A stretch of DNA of 61,716 nucleotides from Oscillospiraceae bacterium. GTDB lineage: Bacteria; Bacillota; Clostridia; Oscillospirales; Oscillospiraceae. The notes under the pieces are model-generated. The model was not told the DNA's origin. It searched no databases and worked only from the letters and a program-made list of their open reading frames with translations. The stretch lies in NCBI GenBank assembly GCA_017452505.1, contig JAFTMI010000005.1:1-61716 (forward strand). Direction: 5' to 3'. Positions within the stretch are counted from its first letter, which is position 1. The number at the start of each line of letters is the position of its first letter. The translations under genes were made by a program, and so were the position numbers. This document shows positions 16,388 through 25,621 of the stretch, piece after piece.

Positions 16388-18835
16388 ATGATCGCGAAAA
16401 TTGCCGTATCAGCGGCCACTTTTGCCATAGACAAGCCCTATTCCTACTCTGTCCCCGCAGAGATTATTCTGCAACCCGGTATGCGGGTGATGGTTCCCTT
16501 CGGTCGCAGCAACCGCCATACAGAGGGCGTGGTGCTGGCATTGGAGGAGGGAAGCGGCGATGGCTTAAAGCCCGTTGCCCAATCTTTGGACGATGAGCCC
16601 ATGTTCAGCGAAACGATGCTTCATTTGGCGGGCTTTATGCATAGGCGGTATTTCTGCACCTTGTACGATGCGATCCGTGCTATGCTGCCGGCAGGCCTGT
16701 GGTTTCGCAGTAAGGATACCTTTACTCTGACAGAGGACCGTTCCTGGCAGGAGAAAACCCTGCGTCAAGCCGATGGCAAAGCCATTTTGGAGCATTTGCT
16801 TTCCGTTGGCGGCAGTGCAGATGACAATGCCCTCCGGGAGATCGTCCCGGAGGAGGAAAGATTTGAAAAGGCAATCGCCTACCTTTTGGGGAAGAAGTGG
16901 ATCACCGCCCAAAGGAATTTTGCCCGTCGGACCGGCGATAAGCAACAGTTGATCGCAACCCTGGCCGTACCCACCGAGGAGGCTCAGGAATTTGCAGCCA
17001 CCCGTTCCCGGGCAGCAGCAATGCAGCGGACGGTTTTGGAGCTGCTTTGCGGTATCGGCTCTGCCCCGGTGAAGGAGATCTGCTATTTTACCGGCGCCAA
17101 GCCGGCAACGGTTCGCCGCCTAGCGGACCTGGGTTATATTGCCCTTACGGAAAAGGAACTGCTCCGCTGCCGGGAGATTCGCCCGGTCCAGCTGGATGGA
17201 CCTTTGACCCTCAATCCCCAGCAGCAGACGGTTTTTGAAGGTCTCTGCGCCCAAATGGAGGAAAAGATTCCCGGTACGGCCCTTTTGTACGGTGTTACCG
17301 GTTCGGGAAAGACCTCCGTGTATATCAAACTGATCGAAAAATGCATAGCAGATGGCAAGCAGGCCATTCTTTTGGTGCCGGAAATTGCGCTGACACCCCA
17401 GCTTTTGGGATTGATGGCGGCCTATTTCGGCGATCGGGTGGCTGTTCTCCACAGCAGCCTGCCGGTGACGGAACGATACGACCAGTGGAAGCGCGTGCGT
17501 TCCGGGGAGGCAAAGCTGGTGGTGGGAACCCGCTCTGCGGTGTTTGCTCCCTGCCAAAACCTGGGCCTTGTGATTTTGGATGAGGAACAGGAGCATTCCT
17601 ATAAATCGGAAAATACACCCCGCTACCATGCAAGGGAAGTGGCCCTGTGGCGGGGCGTGAAGGAAGATGCTTTGGTGCTGTTGGGTTCTGCGACCCCCAG
17701 CGTTGAGAGTATGTTCTGTGCCAAATCCGGGATTTACCGGCTCTATCAGCTGCCTAACCGCTTTGGTGGCCGCAAGATGCCCGAAGTGGAGATCGTGGAT
17801 ATGCGCCAGGAACTGAAGTTGGGCAACGACCTGTCTATGAGCAATGCCTTGCAAAATGCCATCCGGGATACGGAGCAGGCGGGAAAGCAAGCCATTTTGT
17901 TCTTAAACCGCCGGGGTAACAGCCGGGCGCTGGTTTGTGTGGATTGCCGGCAATCTCCGGAATGTCCCCGCTGTAATGCGAGAATGACTTACCATAGCGC
18001 CAACGAGCGGCTGATGTGCCACTATTGCGGTAATTCCATACCTGCCCCCAGCCGATGCCCCGATTGTGGTGGCCCTATGAAGCGGATCGGTACCGGCACC
18101 CAGCGGGTGCAGCAGGAACTGCAGGCCCAGTTTTCGGACATTGCCGTGGAGCGTATGGACGCGGATACCGTATCTGCCTCCAACACCCATGAGATGATCC
18201 TGGAACGGTTTCAAAAGGAACATATCCCTGTACTTATTGGCACCCAAATGGTTGCCAAGGGCTTGAATCTACCGGATGTGACCTTGGTGGGCGTGCTGGA
18301 CGGTGATCTGGGATTATATACCGACAGCTACCGGGCTGCGGAAACCACCTTCAATATGCTGACCCAGGTGGTAGGCCGTGCAGGCCGTGGTGATACGGAA
18401 GGCCGGGCGATGATCCAGACGATGCTCCCCGACCACGCTGTGATTACATTGGCTGCCAAGCAGGATTATGACAGCTTTTATAATTTGGAGATCGGCCTGC
18501 GCAAACAGCTGCAGACCCCACCCTTTGGCGATCTGACGGTGATTACCCTCACTGGACAGGAGGAGGCCCGGGTGCTTCACGGCGCTGCCAAGCTGAAAGA
18601 CAGCCTGCAAAACCTGTTGAAGCTGCCGGAATATGCCGGCCAAAGCTACAGCGTTTTGGGACCTGCGCCCTGCGCTGTGCCCAAGATCAATTACAATTAC
18701 CGATATCGCGTGACTTTGCGGTGCAAGATGAATCCGCCCCTGCGGCAGCTGCTTGCCCACCTGCTGCGGCAATTCGCCCAGGACAGAGAAAACCGCGGCG
18801 TTTCGGCTTTCATAGATATAAACGGTTACGAATAA
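16388..18835 (+). CDS. priA: Primosomal helicase PriA
   Basis: ATP-dependent 3'-5' helicase that reloads the replisome at stalled forks. The 815-residue protein has the 3'-DNA-binding domain (FAIDKPYSYSVP, GMRVMVPFGRS), Walker A GVTGSGKTSVY, VLHSSLP, VGTRSAVFAP, DEEQEHSYK (DEAH-like box), LGSATPSVES, a four-pair zinc cluster between about residues 515 and 560 (CVDC, CPRC, CHYC, CPDC), GTQMVAKGLNLPDV and QVVGRAGR. All helicase motifs are intact. RBS AGAGGAGAGG. Confidence 0.97.
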   Translation: MIAKIAVSAATFAIDKPYSYSVPAEIILQPGMRVMVPFGRSNRHTEGVVLALEEGSGDGLKPVAQSLDDEPMFSETMLHLAGFMHRRYFCTLYDAIRAMLPAGLWFRSKDTFTLTEDRSWQEKTLRQADGKAILEHLLSVGGSADDNALREIVPEEERFEKAIAYLLGKKWITAQRNFARRTGDKQQLIATLAVPTEEAQEFAATRSRAAAMQRTVLELLCGIGSAPVKEICYFTGAKPATVRRLADLGYIALTEKELLRCREIRPVQLDGPLTLNPQQQTVFEGLCAQMEEKIPGTALLYGVTGSGKTSVYIKLIEKCIADGKQAILLVPEIALTPQLLGLMAAYFGDRVAVLHSSLPVTERYDQWKRVRSGEAKLVVGTRSAVFAPCQNLGLVILDEEQEHSYKSENTPRYHAREVALWRGVKEDALVLLGSATPSVESMFCAKSGIYRLYQLPNRFGGRKMPEVEIVDMRQELKLGNDLSMSNALQNAIRDTEQAGKQAILFLNRRGNSRALVCVDCRQSPECPRCNARMTYHSANERLMCHYCGNSIPAPSRCPDCGGPMKRIGTGTQRVQQELQAQFSDIAVERMDADTVSASNTHEMILERFQKEHIPVLIGTQMVAKGLNLPDVTLVGVLDGDLGLYTDSYRAAETTFNMLTQVVGRAGRGDTEGRAMIQTMLPDHAVITLAAKQDYDSFYNLEIGLRKQLQTPPFGDLTVITLTGQEEARVLHGAAKLKDSLQNLLKLPEYAGQSYSVLGPAPCAVPKINYNYRYRVTLRCKMNPPLRQLLAHLLRQFAQDRENRGVSAFIDINGYE

Positions 18836-18850
18836 AGAGGAAAATAGATT

Positions 18851-19321
18851 ATGGGTTTGCGTAAGATTTTGAATGATAAGGACCCGGCTCTGCATAAGGT
18901 ATGTAAGCCGGTGGAAAACTTTGATGAGAAGCTCCATAAGCTGCTGGACGATATGCGGGAAACGCTGATCGATTCCGATGGCGTGGGCCTGGCAGCACCC
19001 CAGGTGGGCATTCTGCGCCGGGTGGTGCTGGTGGACAACGGCGAGAAGATTTTGGAGCTGATAAACCCCACCTTGCTGGAAACATCCGGTGAACAGATCG
19101 GTGCCGAGGGCTGCTTGAGTGTGCCGGGCAAATACGGCCTGGTAAAGCGGCCCAATTATGCAAAGGTCCGTGCCCAGGACCGCTACGGCAACTGGTTTGA
19201 AACAGACGGGGAAGAGCTGACTGCCCGTTGCTTCTGCCACGAGCTGGACCACTTGGACGGCATTCTTTACACCCAGGTGATGGAGCGTCTGCTCACCGAA
19301 GAGGAACTGATGGAATACTAA
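18851..19321 (+). CDS. def: Peptide deformylase
   Basis: Removes the formyl group from nascent proteins; Fe/Zn metalloenzyme. All three motifs are present: [21 protein letters not shown] (metal Cys) and CHELDHLDG (HExxH with two metal His). 156 residues, class I size. It lies 11 bases before fmt, whose product adds the formyl group that Def removes, and shares its transcript. Note that the partner gene carries a nonsense codon while this one is intact. Confidence 0.96.
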   Translation: MGLRKILNDKDPALHKVCKPVENFDEKLHKLLDDMRETLIDSDGVGLAAPQVGILRRVVLVDNGEKILELINPTLLETSGEQIGAEGCLSVPGKYGLVKRPNYAKVRAQDRYGNWFETDGEELTARCFCHELDHLDGILYTQVMERLLTEEELMEY

Positions 19322-19332
19322 GGAGATACCCT

Positions 19333-20247
19333 ATGCGCATCGTATTTATGGGCACGCCGGACATTGCGGCGACCTGCTTAAAAAAGCTGCTTTCCGAGAA
19401 TATGGAGATCGTGGGTGTGTACACCCAGCCGGACCGTCCCAAGGGCCGGGGCATGAAGATGTAGTTTTCCCCTGTGAAGGAAGTGGCACTCCAGCATAAT
19501 ATTCCTGTTTTCCAACCGGAAAACTTCCGGGAAGAGGAAACCGTGCAGCAGCTGCGGGAGCTGCTGCCCGATGCAGTGGCAGTAGTGGCCTATGGCCGCA
19601 TCCTGCCCCAAGCTGTGCTGGATATTGCACCCAACCGTTTTATCAATATCCACGCAAGCATTTTGCCCCAGTACCGGGGCTCTGCCCCTTACCAGTGGGC
19701 AGTGCTGGATGGTTTGGAGGAGACCGGTGTTTCCGCCCAGTTTATGGTGCGGCAAATGGATGCAGGAGATGTGGTTGGCGTTGCCAAGACCCCCATCGGC
19801 CCTAATGAAACCGCCGGCGAACTGCTGGACAGATTGGCAGTTTTGGGCGCTGACCTTTTGCACGAAACCCTCGTTAAATTAGAAAATAACACATTGATTC
19901 CCACGATCCAGGACGAGAGCCAAGTGACTTTCGCCCCGATGCTGGATAAATCAATGTGCCCCATAGATTTTACCCAAACTGCTAAGGCTGTCCACAATAA
20001 GGTCCGGGGCTTAAATCCCTGGCCGGTGGCTACCGCGCAGATCGGCGGCAAGCAGTTTAAGGTGTATACCACAGCCCTGGTGGAAAATCCCACCAATGCC
20101 CCGGCAGGCACGATTTTGGGCTTGACCAAAACCGGTCTGCAGATTGCCTGCGGCGAGGGCGCTGTGGAGATTCGTGTCCTCCAGGCGGAGGGTGGCAAAC
20201 GGATGGCAGCCCCCGATTATTTCCGGGGACACCCGCTGGAGGCCTGA
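19333..20247 (+). pseudogene. fmt: Methionyl-tRNA formyltransferase interrupted by in-frame TAG
   Basis: Fmt formylates initiator Met-tRNA with 10-formyl-THF. Start ATG 19333; codon 44 (19462-19464) is TAG in the correct frame, after [12 protein letters not shown] and before FSPVKEVALQHN. The rest is fully conserved: FINIHASILPQYRGSAPYQWAV (catalytic Asn and His), VRQMDAGDVV (catalytic Asp), LDKSMCPIDFTQTA, GLNPWP and the OB-like C-terminal domain. No frameshift exists; one base change (for example CAG to TAG) explains it. A GTG at 19474 could restart translation but would drop the first Rossmann strand and the folate-side GTPDIA motif. Options are a true mutation, suppression or recoding of TAG, or a sequencing/strain-mixture error. 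Confidence 0.85.
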
Positions 20248-20248
20248 T

Positions 20249-21556
20249 ATGGGCGCCAGAGAAACTGCGCTGAATGTGCTGATCGCCTGCCGAAAGGAGG
20301 GCGGTTGGTCCAATAGCGTGTTGAAAGCTTACACTGCCCGGGATCACTTAGACAGCCGGGATAGTGCCTTAGCAGCAAGACTTTCCTACGGTGTTTTGCA
20401 AAACCGCAACTATTTGGATTTTTACCTAAAGCAGCTACTCACAGGTAAGTTGAAAGATTTGCACCCGGTGCTGCGGGACATTCTCCATTTGGGCCTTTAT
20501 CAGATGTACCAAATGGACAAAATTCCCGAATCCGCCGCTGTCAATGAGTCGGTGGAGCTGGCAAAAAAGTACTGCCGCAAGCAGCGCAATGCCAGCGGCC
20601 TTGTGAATGCGGTCCTGCGGAATGCGGTCCGCACCAAGGGAAGCCTCCAGGAGCCTGTTTCCTGGGAGGATAAGTACAGCCACCCCGGTGATTTAATCAA
20701 CTTGCTAAAAGGCTATGTGGGCAAGGAACGCATCGAGCCCATGCTCATAGCCAACAATGCTGTTGCGCCTATCTTCGCCCAGGTGAATACTCTGCGCACC
20801 ACCGCCGAAGATTTGCTCCATCGATTGGCAGGGGAGGGCGTTACGGCGCAGCTCCACCCCTGGCTTCCCAATTGTCTGATCCTATCCGGTACAGGCAGTA
20901 TGGAGCAGCTTAATAGCTTCCGGGAGGGCTTGTTCTATATTCAAGATCCGGCGGCTAAGCTGAGTGTGCTGTGCGCAGAAATTACCCCCGGTCAAAAGGT
21001 GCTGGATTGCTGCGCAGCCCCCGGTGGCAAGAGTTTTGCGGCGGCAATGGCCGGTGCGGGGGAGATCGTTTCCTGCGATATCCACCCCCATAAAATTGAT
21101 TTAATTGCCAAGGGCGCAGCCCGGTTGGGCCTGCCTCAGATACATCCCATGGAGCAGGATGCTACCGTTTTTAACCCGGTTTGGGAAGAAAAGATGGATA
21201 CGGTCATTGCCGATGTACCCTGTTCCGGCTTCGGCATTATCCGAAAAAAACCGGATATCCGCTATAAATCCTTAGCGGAGGCAGCGGAGCTTCCTGCTTT
21301 GCAGCAAGAAATCATCAACAATGCAGCCCGCTATGTAAAGCCTGGCGGCTTGCTTTTGTACTCCACCTGTACTTTGGTGCAGGCGGAAAATGAGGGAGTT
21401 GTGGAGTTGTTCCTCCATACCCACCCGGAATTCACCACCGAACCCCTGCCTCTGCCGGCAATCTTCCCCAAGAACGAGAGCGGAATGCTGGCTTTGGTGC
21501 CGGGAGAATATGACACAGACGGCTTCTTTATCTGCCGTCTGCGGAGAAAAGTATGA
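20249..21556 (+). CDS. rsmB: 16S rRNA (cytosine-967 C5) methyltransferase
   Basis: SAM-dependent m5C methyltransferase of about 435 residues. The N-terminal NusB-like domain (ETALNVLIACRKEGGWSNSVL, LYQMYQMDKIPESAAVNESVELAK) is followed by the Rossmann methyltransferase: VLDCCAAPGGKSF (SAM site), DVPCSGFGIIRKKPDIRY (motif IV Cys) and LLYSTCTLVQAENE (motif VI, catalytic Cys). ATG 20249 is one base after the fmt stop. It is coupled to rlmN by an ATGA overlap. Confidence 0.95.
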   Translation: MGARETALNVLIACRKEGGWSNSVLKAYTARDHLDSRDSALAARLSYGVLQNRNYLDFYLKQLLTGKLKDLHPVLRDILHLGLYQMYQMDKIPESAAVNESVELAKKYCRKQRNASGLVNAVLRNAVRTKGSLQEPVSWEDKYSHPGDLINLLKGYVGKERIEPMLIANNAVAPIFAQVNTLRTTAEDLLHRLAGEGVTAQLHPWLPNCLILSGTGSMEQLNSFREGLFYIQDPAAKLSVLCAEITPGQKVLDCCAAPGGKSFAAAMAGAGEIVSCDIHPHKIDLIAKGAARLGLPQIHPMEQDATVFNPVWEEKMDTVIADVPCSGFGIIRKKPDIRYKSLAEAAELPALQQEIINNAARYVKPGGLLLYSTCTLVQAENEGVVELFLHTHPEFTTEPLPLPAIFPKNESGMLALVPGEYDTDGFFICRLRRKV

Positions 21557-22581
21557 ACAAACTAAAATCTATGACAATCCCGGAAATCGGGGTCATATTG
21601 AAGGAATTGGGCCAGCCCGCCTTTCGGGCCAAGCAGGTCTATTCCTGGCTCCACAAGGGTGTGCGCAGCTACGAGGAGATGACCAATCTCCCCAAAGCAC
21701 TGCGGGATACCCTGCAGGAGAAGTATCCCATTTGCGCCCCGGAGGTGGTGCGCAAACAGGAGACTAAAAAGGACGGCACGATCAAATACCTTTGGAAGCT
21801 GTCCGACGGCAACTGTGTGGAAACCGTACTTATGCGTTATCACTATGGCAACACCGTCTGCATTTCCACAGAGGTGGGCTGCAAAATGGGCTGCGCTTTC
21901 TGCGCATCCACCTTGGGAGGCCTGGTGCGTCCGTTGGAGCCCTATGAAATGCTGGATCAAGTGCTGTTTACCCAAGTAGATTCCGGCCTGCCCGTATCCC
22001 ACATCGTGCTGATGGGTATTGGTGAGCCTTTGGATAATCTACCCAATGTGCTGCGTTTTTTGGAACTGGTGAACAGCGAGGAGGGCATGAACATCTCCAT
22101 GCGCCACATCAGCCTTTCCACTTGCGGTCTGGTTCCCAAAATCGACGAATTGGCAGAGCACAAGCTGCAGATCAGCTTAGCCATTTCCCTTCACGGACCC
22201 AATAATGAGATCCGCAACAAGATTATGCCGGTGAACAAGGCCTATCCTGTGGAGGAGCTGATCGCCGCCTGCCGCCGGTACTATGATAAAACTTCCCGGC
22301 GTATCCATTTTGAGTACGCTATGATAAACGGGCTCAATGACAGCCCCGAGCAGGCAAAGGAATTACTGGCTCTGCTGAAGGGCTTGCCTGCCCATGTGAA
22401 TTTAATTCCCCTTAACCATGTGGAAGAAAGCCCCTTAAAACCCAGTACAAAAGCCGCGGTTGCGGCCTTTCAGAACCTGTTGGAGCAGGGTGGCGTTACC
22501 GCCACAGTGCGCCGCACCTTAGGCAGCGATATCGATGCCTCTTGCGGCCAGCTCCGCAGAAAGTATACCCAACAGCGATAA
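21553..22581 (+). CDS. rlmN: Dual-specificity RNA methyltransferase RlmN
   Basis: Radical-SAM enzyme that makes C2-methyladenosine at 23S A2503 and in some tRNAs. The 4Fe-4S motif is CKMGCAFC (CxxxCxxC). MGIGEPLDN, ISLSTCGLVPKIDEL, SLHGPNNEIRNKIMP and the C-terminal RTLGSDIDASCGQLR (Cys that forms the transient link with RNA) are all present. 342 residues, normal. It is part of the conserved rsmB-rlmN-stp-prkC-rsgA string. Confidence 0.97.
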   Translation: MNKLKSMTIPEIGVILKELGQPAFRAKQVYSWLHKGVRSYEEMTNLPKALRDTLQEKYPICAPEVVRKQETKKDGTIKYLWKLSDGNCVETVLMRYHYGNTVCISTEVGCKMGCAFCASTLGGLVRPLEPYEMLDQVLFTQVDSGLPVSHIVLMGIGEPLDNLPNVLRFLELVNSEEGMNISMRHISLSTCGLVPKIDELAEHKLQISLAISLHGPNNEIRNKIMPVNKAYPVEELIAACRRYYDKTSRRIHFEYAMINGLNDSPEQAKELLALLKGLPAHVNLIPLNHVEESPLKPSTKAAVAAFQNLLEQGGVTATVRRTLGSDIDASCGQLRRKYTQQR

Positions 22582-22601
22582 AGAGAAGGATGTGAAGTCT
22601 T

Positions 22602-23333
22602 ATGCAATATTGGGCCTCTACAGACCTGGGCGCGGTCCGCGCCCAAAATCAGGACACCTACCGGGTGGAAAAATTAGATAAAAACACCCTTTTGTGCGTG
22701 GTGTGCGACGGTATGGGTGGCGCAAAGGCCGGCAATGTTGCCAGTACGCTGGCAGCTGAGGCATTCACCAAGGAAGTCAAACGGGCCTGGTCATCGGATC
22801 TTTCCGCTGACCGTGTGGAGCAAATGCTCCGGGGCGCGGTAAAGCTGGCGAATTTCACCGTCTATGACCAAGCCCAGCAGGTCGAGGACTATAGCGGTAT
22901 GGGCACGACCTTGGTGGCTGCGCTGATCCGGGGAAAAAAGGCGAGCATCGTCAATGTGGGCGACAGCCGTGCCTATTTTATAACCAACGACGGCATCCGG
23001 CAGATCACCACGGACCATTCCCTGGTGCAGATGATGATCGCCCGGGGTGAACTGACACCGGAAAAAGCAAAGCGCTACCCCGGTAAAAACCTGATCACCC
23101 GGGCCATCGGCACGGAGGAGCAGGTGGAATGCGATGTATTCAACTTAGATGTTGGGAAAGAAACTTGTATTCTTTTGTGTACAGACGGTTTGTCCAACTT
23201 GATGGACGACCAGGAAATTTTGTTTGAAATTGCCCACAGCCAGGACAGAGGAGATTGCTGCCAGCGGCTGCTGGACATTGCGAAAAAGCGGGGCGCACCG
23301 GATAATGTGACCAGTGTGCTTGTGGCATTGTGA
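22602..23333 (+). CDS. stp: PP2C-type Ser/Thr protein phosphatase (PrpC/Stp)
   Basis: Mn-dependent phosphatase that reverses PrkC phosphorylation. Motifs in order: TDLGAVRAQNQD (motif 1 Asp), VVCDGMGGAKAGNVAS (motif 2, metal Asp and Gly), GMGTTLVAALI, VGDSRAYF, ITRAIGT, LLCTDGLSNLM and APDNVTSVLV. 243 residues, the usual bacterial PP2C size. The stop lies in the purine run before prkC, an obligate partner gene order. Confidence 0.95.
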   Translation: MQYWASTDLGAVRAQNQDTYRVEKLDKNTLLCVVCDGMGGAKAGNVASTLAAEAFTKEVKRAWSSDLSADRVEQMLRGAVKLANFTVYDQAQQVEDYSGMGTTLVAALIRGKKASIVNVGDSRAYFITNDGIRQITTDHSLVQMMIARGELTPEKAKRYPGKNLITRAIGTEEQVECDVFNLDVGKETCILLCTDGLSNLMDDQEILFEIAHSQDRGDCCQRLLDIAKKRGAPDNVTSVLVAL

Positions 23334-23350
23334 GAAAGGAGTTGACCGAA

Positions 23351-25621
23351 ATGGAGAAGGATAAGTACATAGGCCGTATGCTGGATAACCGATACGAGAT
23401 CTTGGAGGTCATCGGCACCGGCGGTATGGCAGTTGTGTATAAGGCCCGTTGTCACCGACTCAATCGGTTGGTGGCTATCAAGATCCTGAAGGATGACAAT
23501 TTGGAGGATGAGGATTTCCGCCGCCGTTTCCATGCGGAAAGCCAGGCTGTTGCTATGCTCAGCCACCCCAATATCGTGAATGTCTACGACGTGTCCACTT
23601 CTGTGATGGCGGATTATATCGTAATGGAGCTGATCGAGGGCATTACCCTGAAGCAGTATATGGCTAAGAAGGGTATGCTCAATTGGAAGGAGACTCTCCA
23701 CTTTGCCATGCAGATCGCAAAGGCTTTGGAGCACGCCCACAGCAAGGGCATTGTCCACCGGGATATCAAGCCCCATAATGTGATGGTGCTGAAAAACGGC
23801 TCTGTAAAGGTGATGGACTTTGGTATTGCCCGTCTGATCTCTCACGGCAATACCCTGACCAAAGAAGCCTTGGGCTCTGTCCACTATATTTCTCCCGAGC
23901 AGGCAAGAGGCGGCCGGATCGACGACCGTTCCGATATTTACTCTCTGGGCGTTGTGATGTACGAAATGATGGCCGGCCGTCCGCCCTATGACGGAGAATC
24001 TCCCGTGGCGGTGGCGATCCAGCATATCAACGGCGGCGCATCCCTGCCCTCGCTTCTGAACCCCAATATTCCCGGCGGCCTGGAGCAGATCATTATGAAG
24101 GCAATGGCCCGGAATCTTTCTGACCGCTATCCTTCCGCTACCAGAATGCTTGCGGATATGGATGAGTTCCGCAAGGATCCCACCATGCTGTTTGATTATA
24201 CCGGTCTTCCTTTGGATGCCGCCATCCGGGTACAGAAGGTGCTCAGCGAAAAGGAAGCTGCAGAACAAAATGCCGAATTGGAGCCAGATTGCGCTGGCAT
24301 TCCGATTCCTCCAACACCGCCCACGCCTCCCGTACCTGCGCCCCCACCCATACGGGATCCCGAGCGGTTCAGACAGCAACAGGAGCGGTCTCAGAATTTT
24401 GGTTGGGCCCATAGCCGTGGCACCAAGCTGGCGCTTATTATTTGCTCTGCGGTGGCAGCTGTCGCAATCATTATCTGTTTGATCGTGGCGTTCAGCAGCA
24501 AGGGAAAGGATACCGATAAAAAGGTAGTAGAGGTTCCTACCTTTGTGGGCAAGCAGCTCTCTGAATTCTCCGAGTATAAAGACCTGATTATTATGAAGGA
24601 AGAAGTGTACGACGAGAATGTTCCCGCCGGTGAGATTATCAGCCAGGCTATTGATGCAGGCAAAGAACTGATGAAGAACAGCCGTGTGCAAGTGGTAGTC
24701 AGCTTAGGACCCAAGCCTGTGGCGATTGAAATGCCGGACCTAACCAATAAGACCAAGGATGAAGCTTTGTCTGCGTTGAGCCAGCTTGGGTTTATCCCTG
24801 AGATCGAAGAGAAGAATGATGATAATGTCCCTGTGGGCGCAGTGATCAGCACAGATCCTGCGGTTGGCGCTTCTCTGACCAAGGATACCAAGATCAAGCT
24901 GTTTGTCAGCAAGGGCCAAAAGATAACCACACTGGGCGGTATGCCCAATGTGGTGGGTGAGACCAAAGAAAAGGCAGAGGAGATCTTGAAGAATCAGAAG
25001 ATGAATCTGCAGATCGTGGTGGAGGAGATCTTTGATCCTTCCGTTGCGGCAGGTATTGTTGTATCTTCCGAACCGGATCGCGGCGTGGGATTGAAGGCCA
25101 ATGATAAGGTGACCATCCGGGTCAGCAAGGGCGTTGAAATGAAACCGATGCCCGCTATGGTCGGTATGAGTCTGACAGAAGCGAAGGAAAAACTGAAAGA
25201 GCTGGGCTTCACAAAAGAGCCTGTGGTCAAATATTCTCCCGGCGTGGAAGCAAAGGATACTGTTGTATCCCAGCTGCCCAAGGAAGAACTGGAATATGAA
25301 CTGGGCGTGGAGATCACCCTGGAAGTGTCCGACGGCTCTCTCGTGCCCAAGACGGTCACAAAGAATGTGGTGATCGATCTGAAGGGCCGTGCAGATGAAA
25401 ACAGATGTGGCGTAACCATCAAACGGGAGGGCAAGAAGGACATTGACCTGTCTGTTCCCAAGGGAACGCCTTCTGTAGAACTCATCGACGAAGAGGGCGC
25501 AGGAATGGTTTATTATACCATTGTGATCAACGACACAGAGACCTGGACGCATATTGAGGATTTTGCAGAGGAAACAAATCCCACAGAGGCAACTCAGGAG
25601 GCAACAACGCCCAATGGATAA
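23351..25621 (+). CDS. prkC: PASTA-domain Ser/Thr protein kinase
   Basis: Membrane kinase sensing muropeptides or lipid II through external PASTA domains and controlling wall synthesis, and dormancy exit in Bacillus. Kinase domain (about 1-275): GTGGMAVVYKA loop, VAIKILK (Lys), HRDIKPHNVM, DFGIARLI, SVHYISPEQARG. A Pro-rich juxtamembrane stretch (PIPPTPPTPP) leads to TM helix LALIICSAVAAVAIIICLIV near 375-395, then four PASTA repeats and a C-terminal beta tail. ATG 23351 follows GAAAGGAG; the GTG at 23330 is inside stp. Overlaps rsgA by eight bases. Confidence 0.96.
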   Translation: MEKDKYIGRMLDNRYEILEVIGTGGMAVVYKARCHRLNRLVAIKILKDDNLEDEDFRRRFHAESQAVAMLSHPNIVNVYDVSTSVMADYIVMELIEGITLKQYMAKKGMLNWKETLHFAMQIAKALEHAHSKGIVHRDIKPHNVMVLKNGSVKVMDFGIARLISHGNTLTKEALGSVHYISPEQARGGRIDDRSDIYSLGVVMYEMMAGRPPYDGESPVAVAIQHINGGASLPSLLNPNIPGGLEQIIMKAMARNLSDRYPSATRMLADMDEFRKDPTMLFDYTGLPLDAAIRVQKVLSEKEAAEQNAELEPDCAGIPIPPTPPTPPVPAPPPIRDPERFRQQQERSQNFGWAHSRGTKLALIICSAVAAVAIIICLIVAFSSKGKDTDKKVVEVPTFVGKQLSEFSEYKDLIIMKEEVYDENVPAGEIISQAIDAGKELMKNSRVQVVVSLGPKPVAIEMPDLTNKTKDEALSALSQLGFIPEIEEKNDDNVPVGAVISTDPAVGASLTKDTKIKLFVSKGQKITTLGGMPNVVGETKEKAEEILKNQKMNLQIVVEEIFDPSVAAGIVVSSEPDRGVGLKANDKVTIRVSKGVEMKPMPAMVGMSLTEAKEKLKELGFTKEPVVKYSPGVEAKDTVVSQLPKEELEYELGVEITLEVSDGSLVPKTVTKNVVIDLKGRADENRCGVTIKREGKKDIDLSVPKGTPSVELIDEEGAGMVYYTIVINDTETWTHIEDFAEETNPTEATQEATTPNG

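Noticed and set aside
19462-19464. Reading the fmt TAG as pyrrolysine
   Set aside because: Fmt has no known Pyl and no methylamine genes are present here; a mutation, suppression or sequencing error is simpler.
23075-24691. 538-residue open frame antisense to stp and prkC
   Set aside because: No ribosome site or domain; an effect of codon bias opposite two certain genes.
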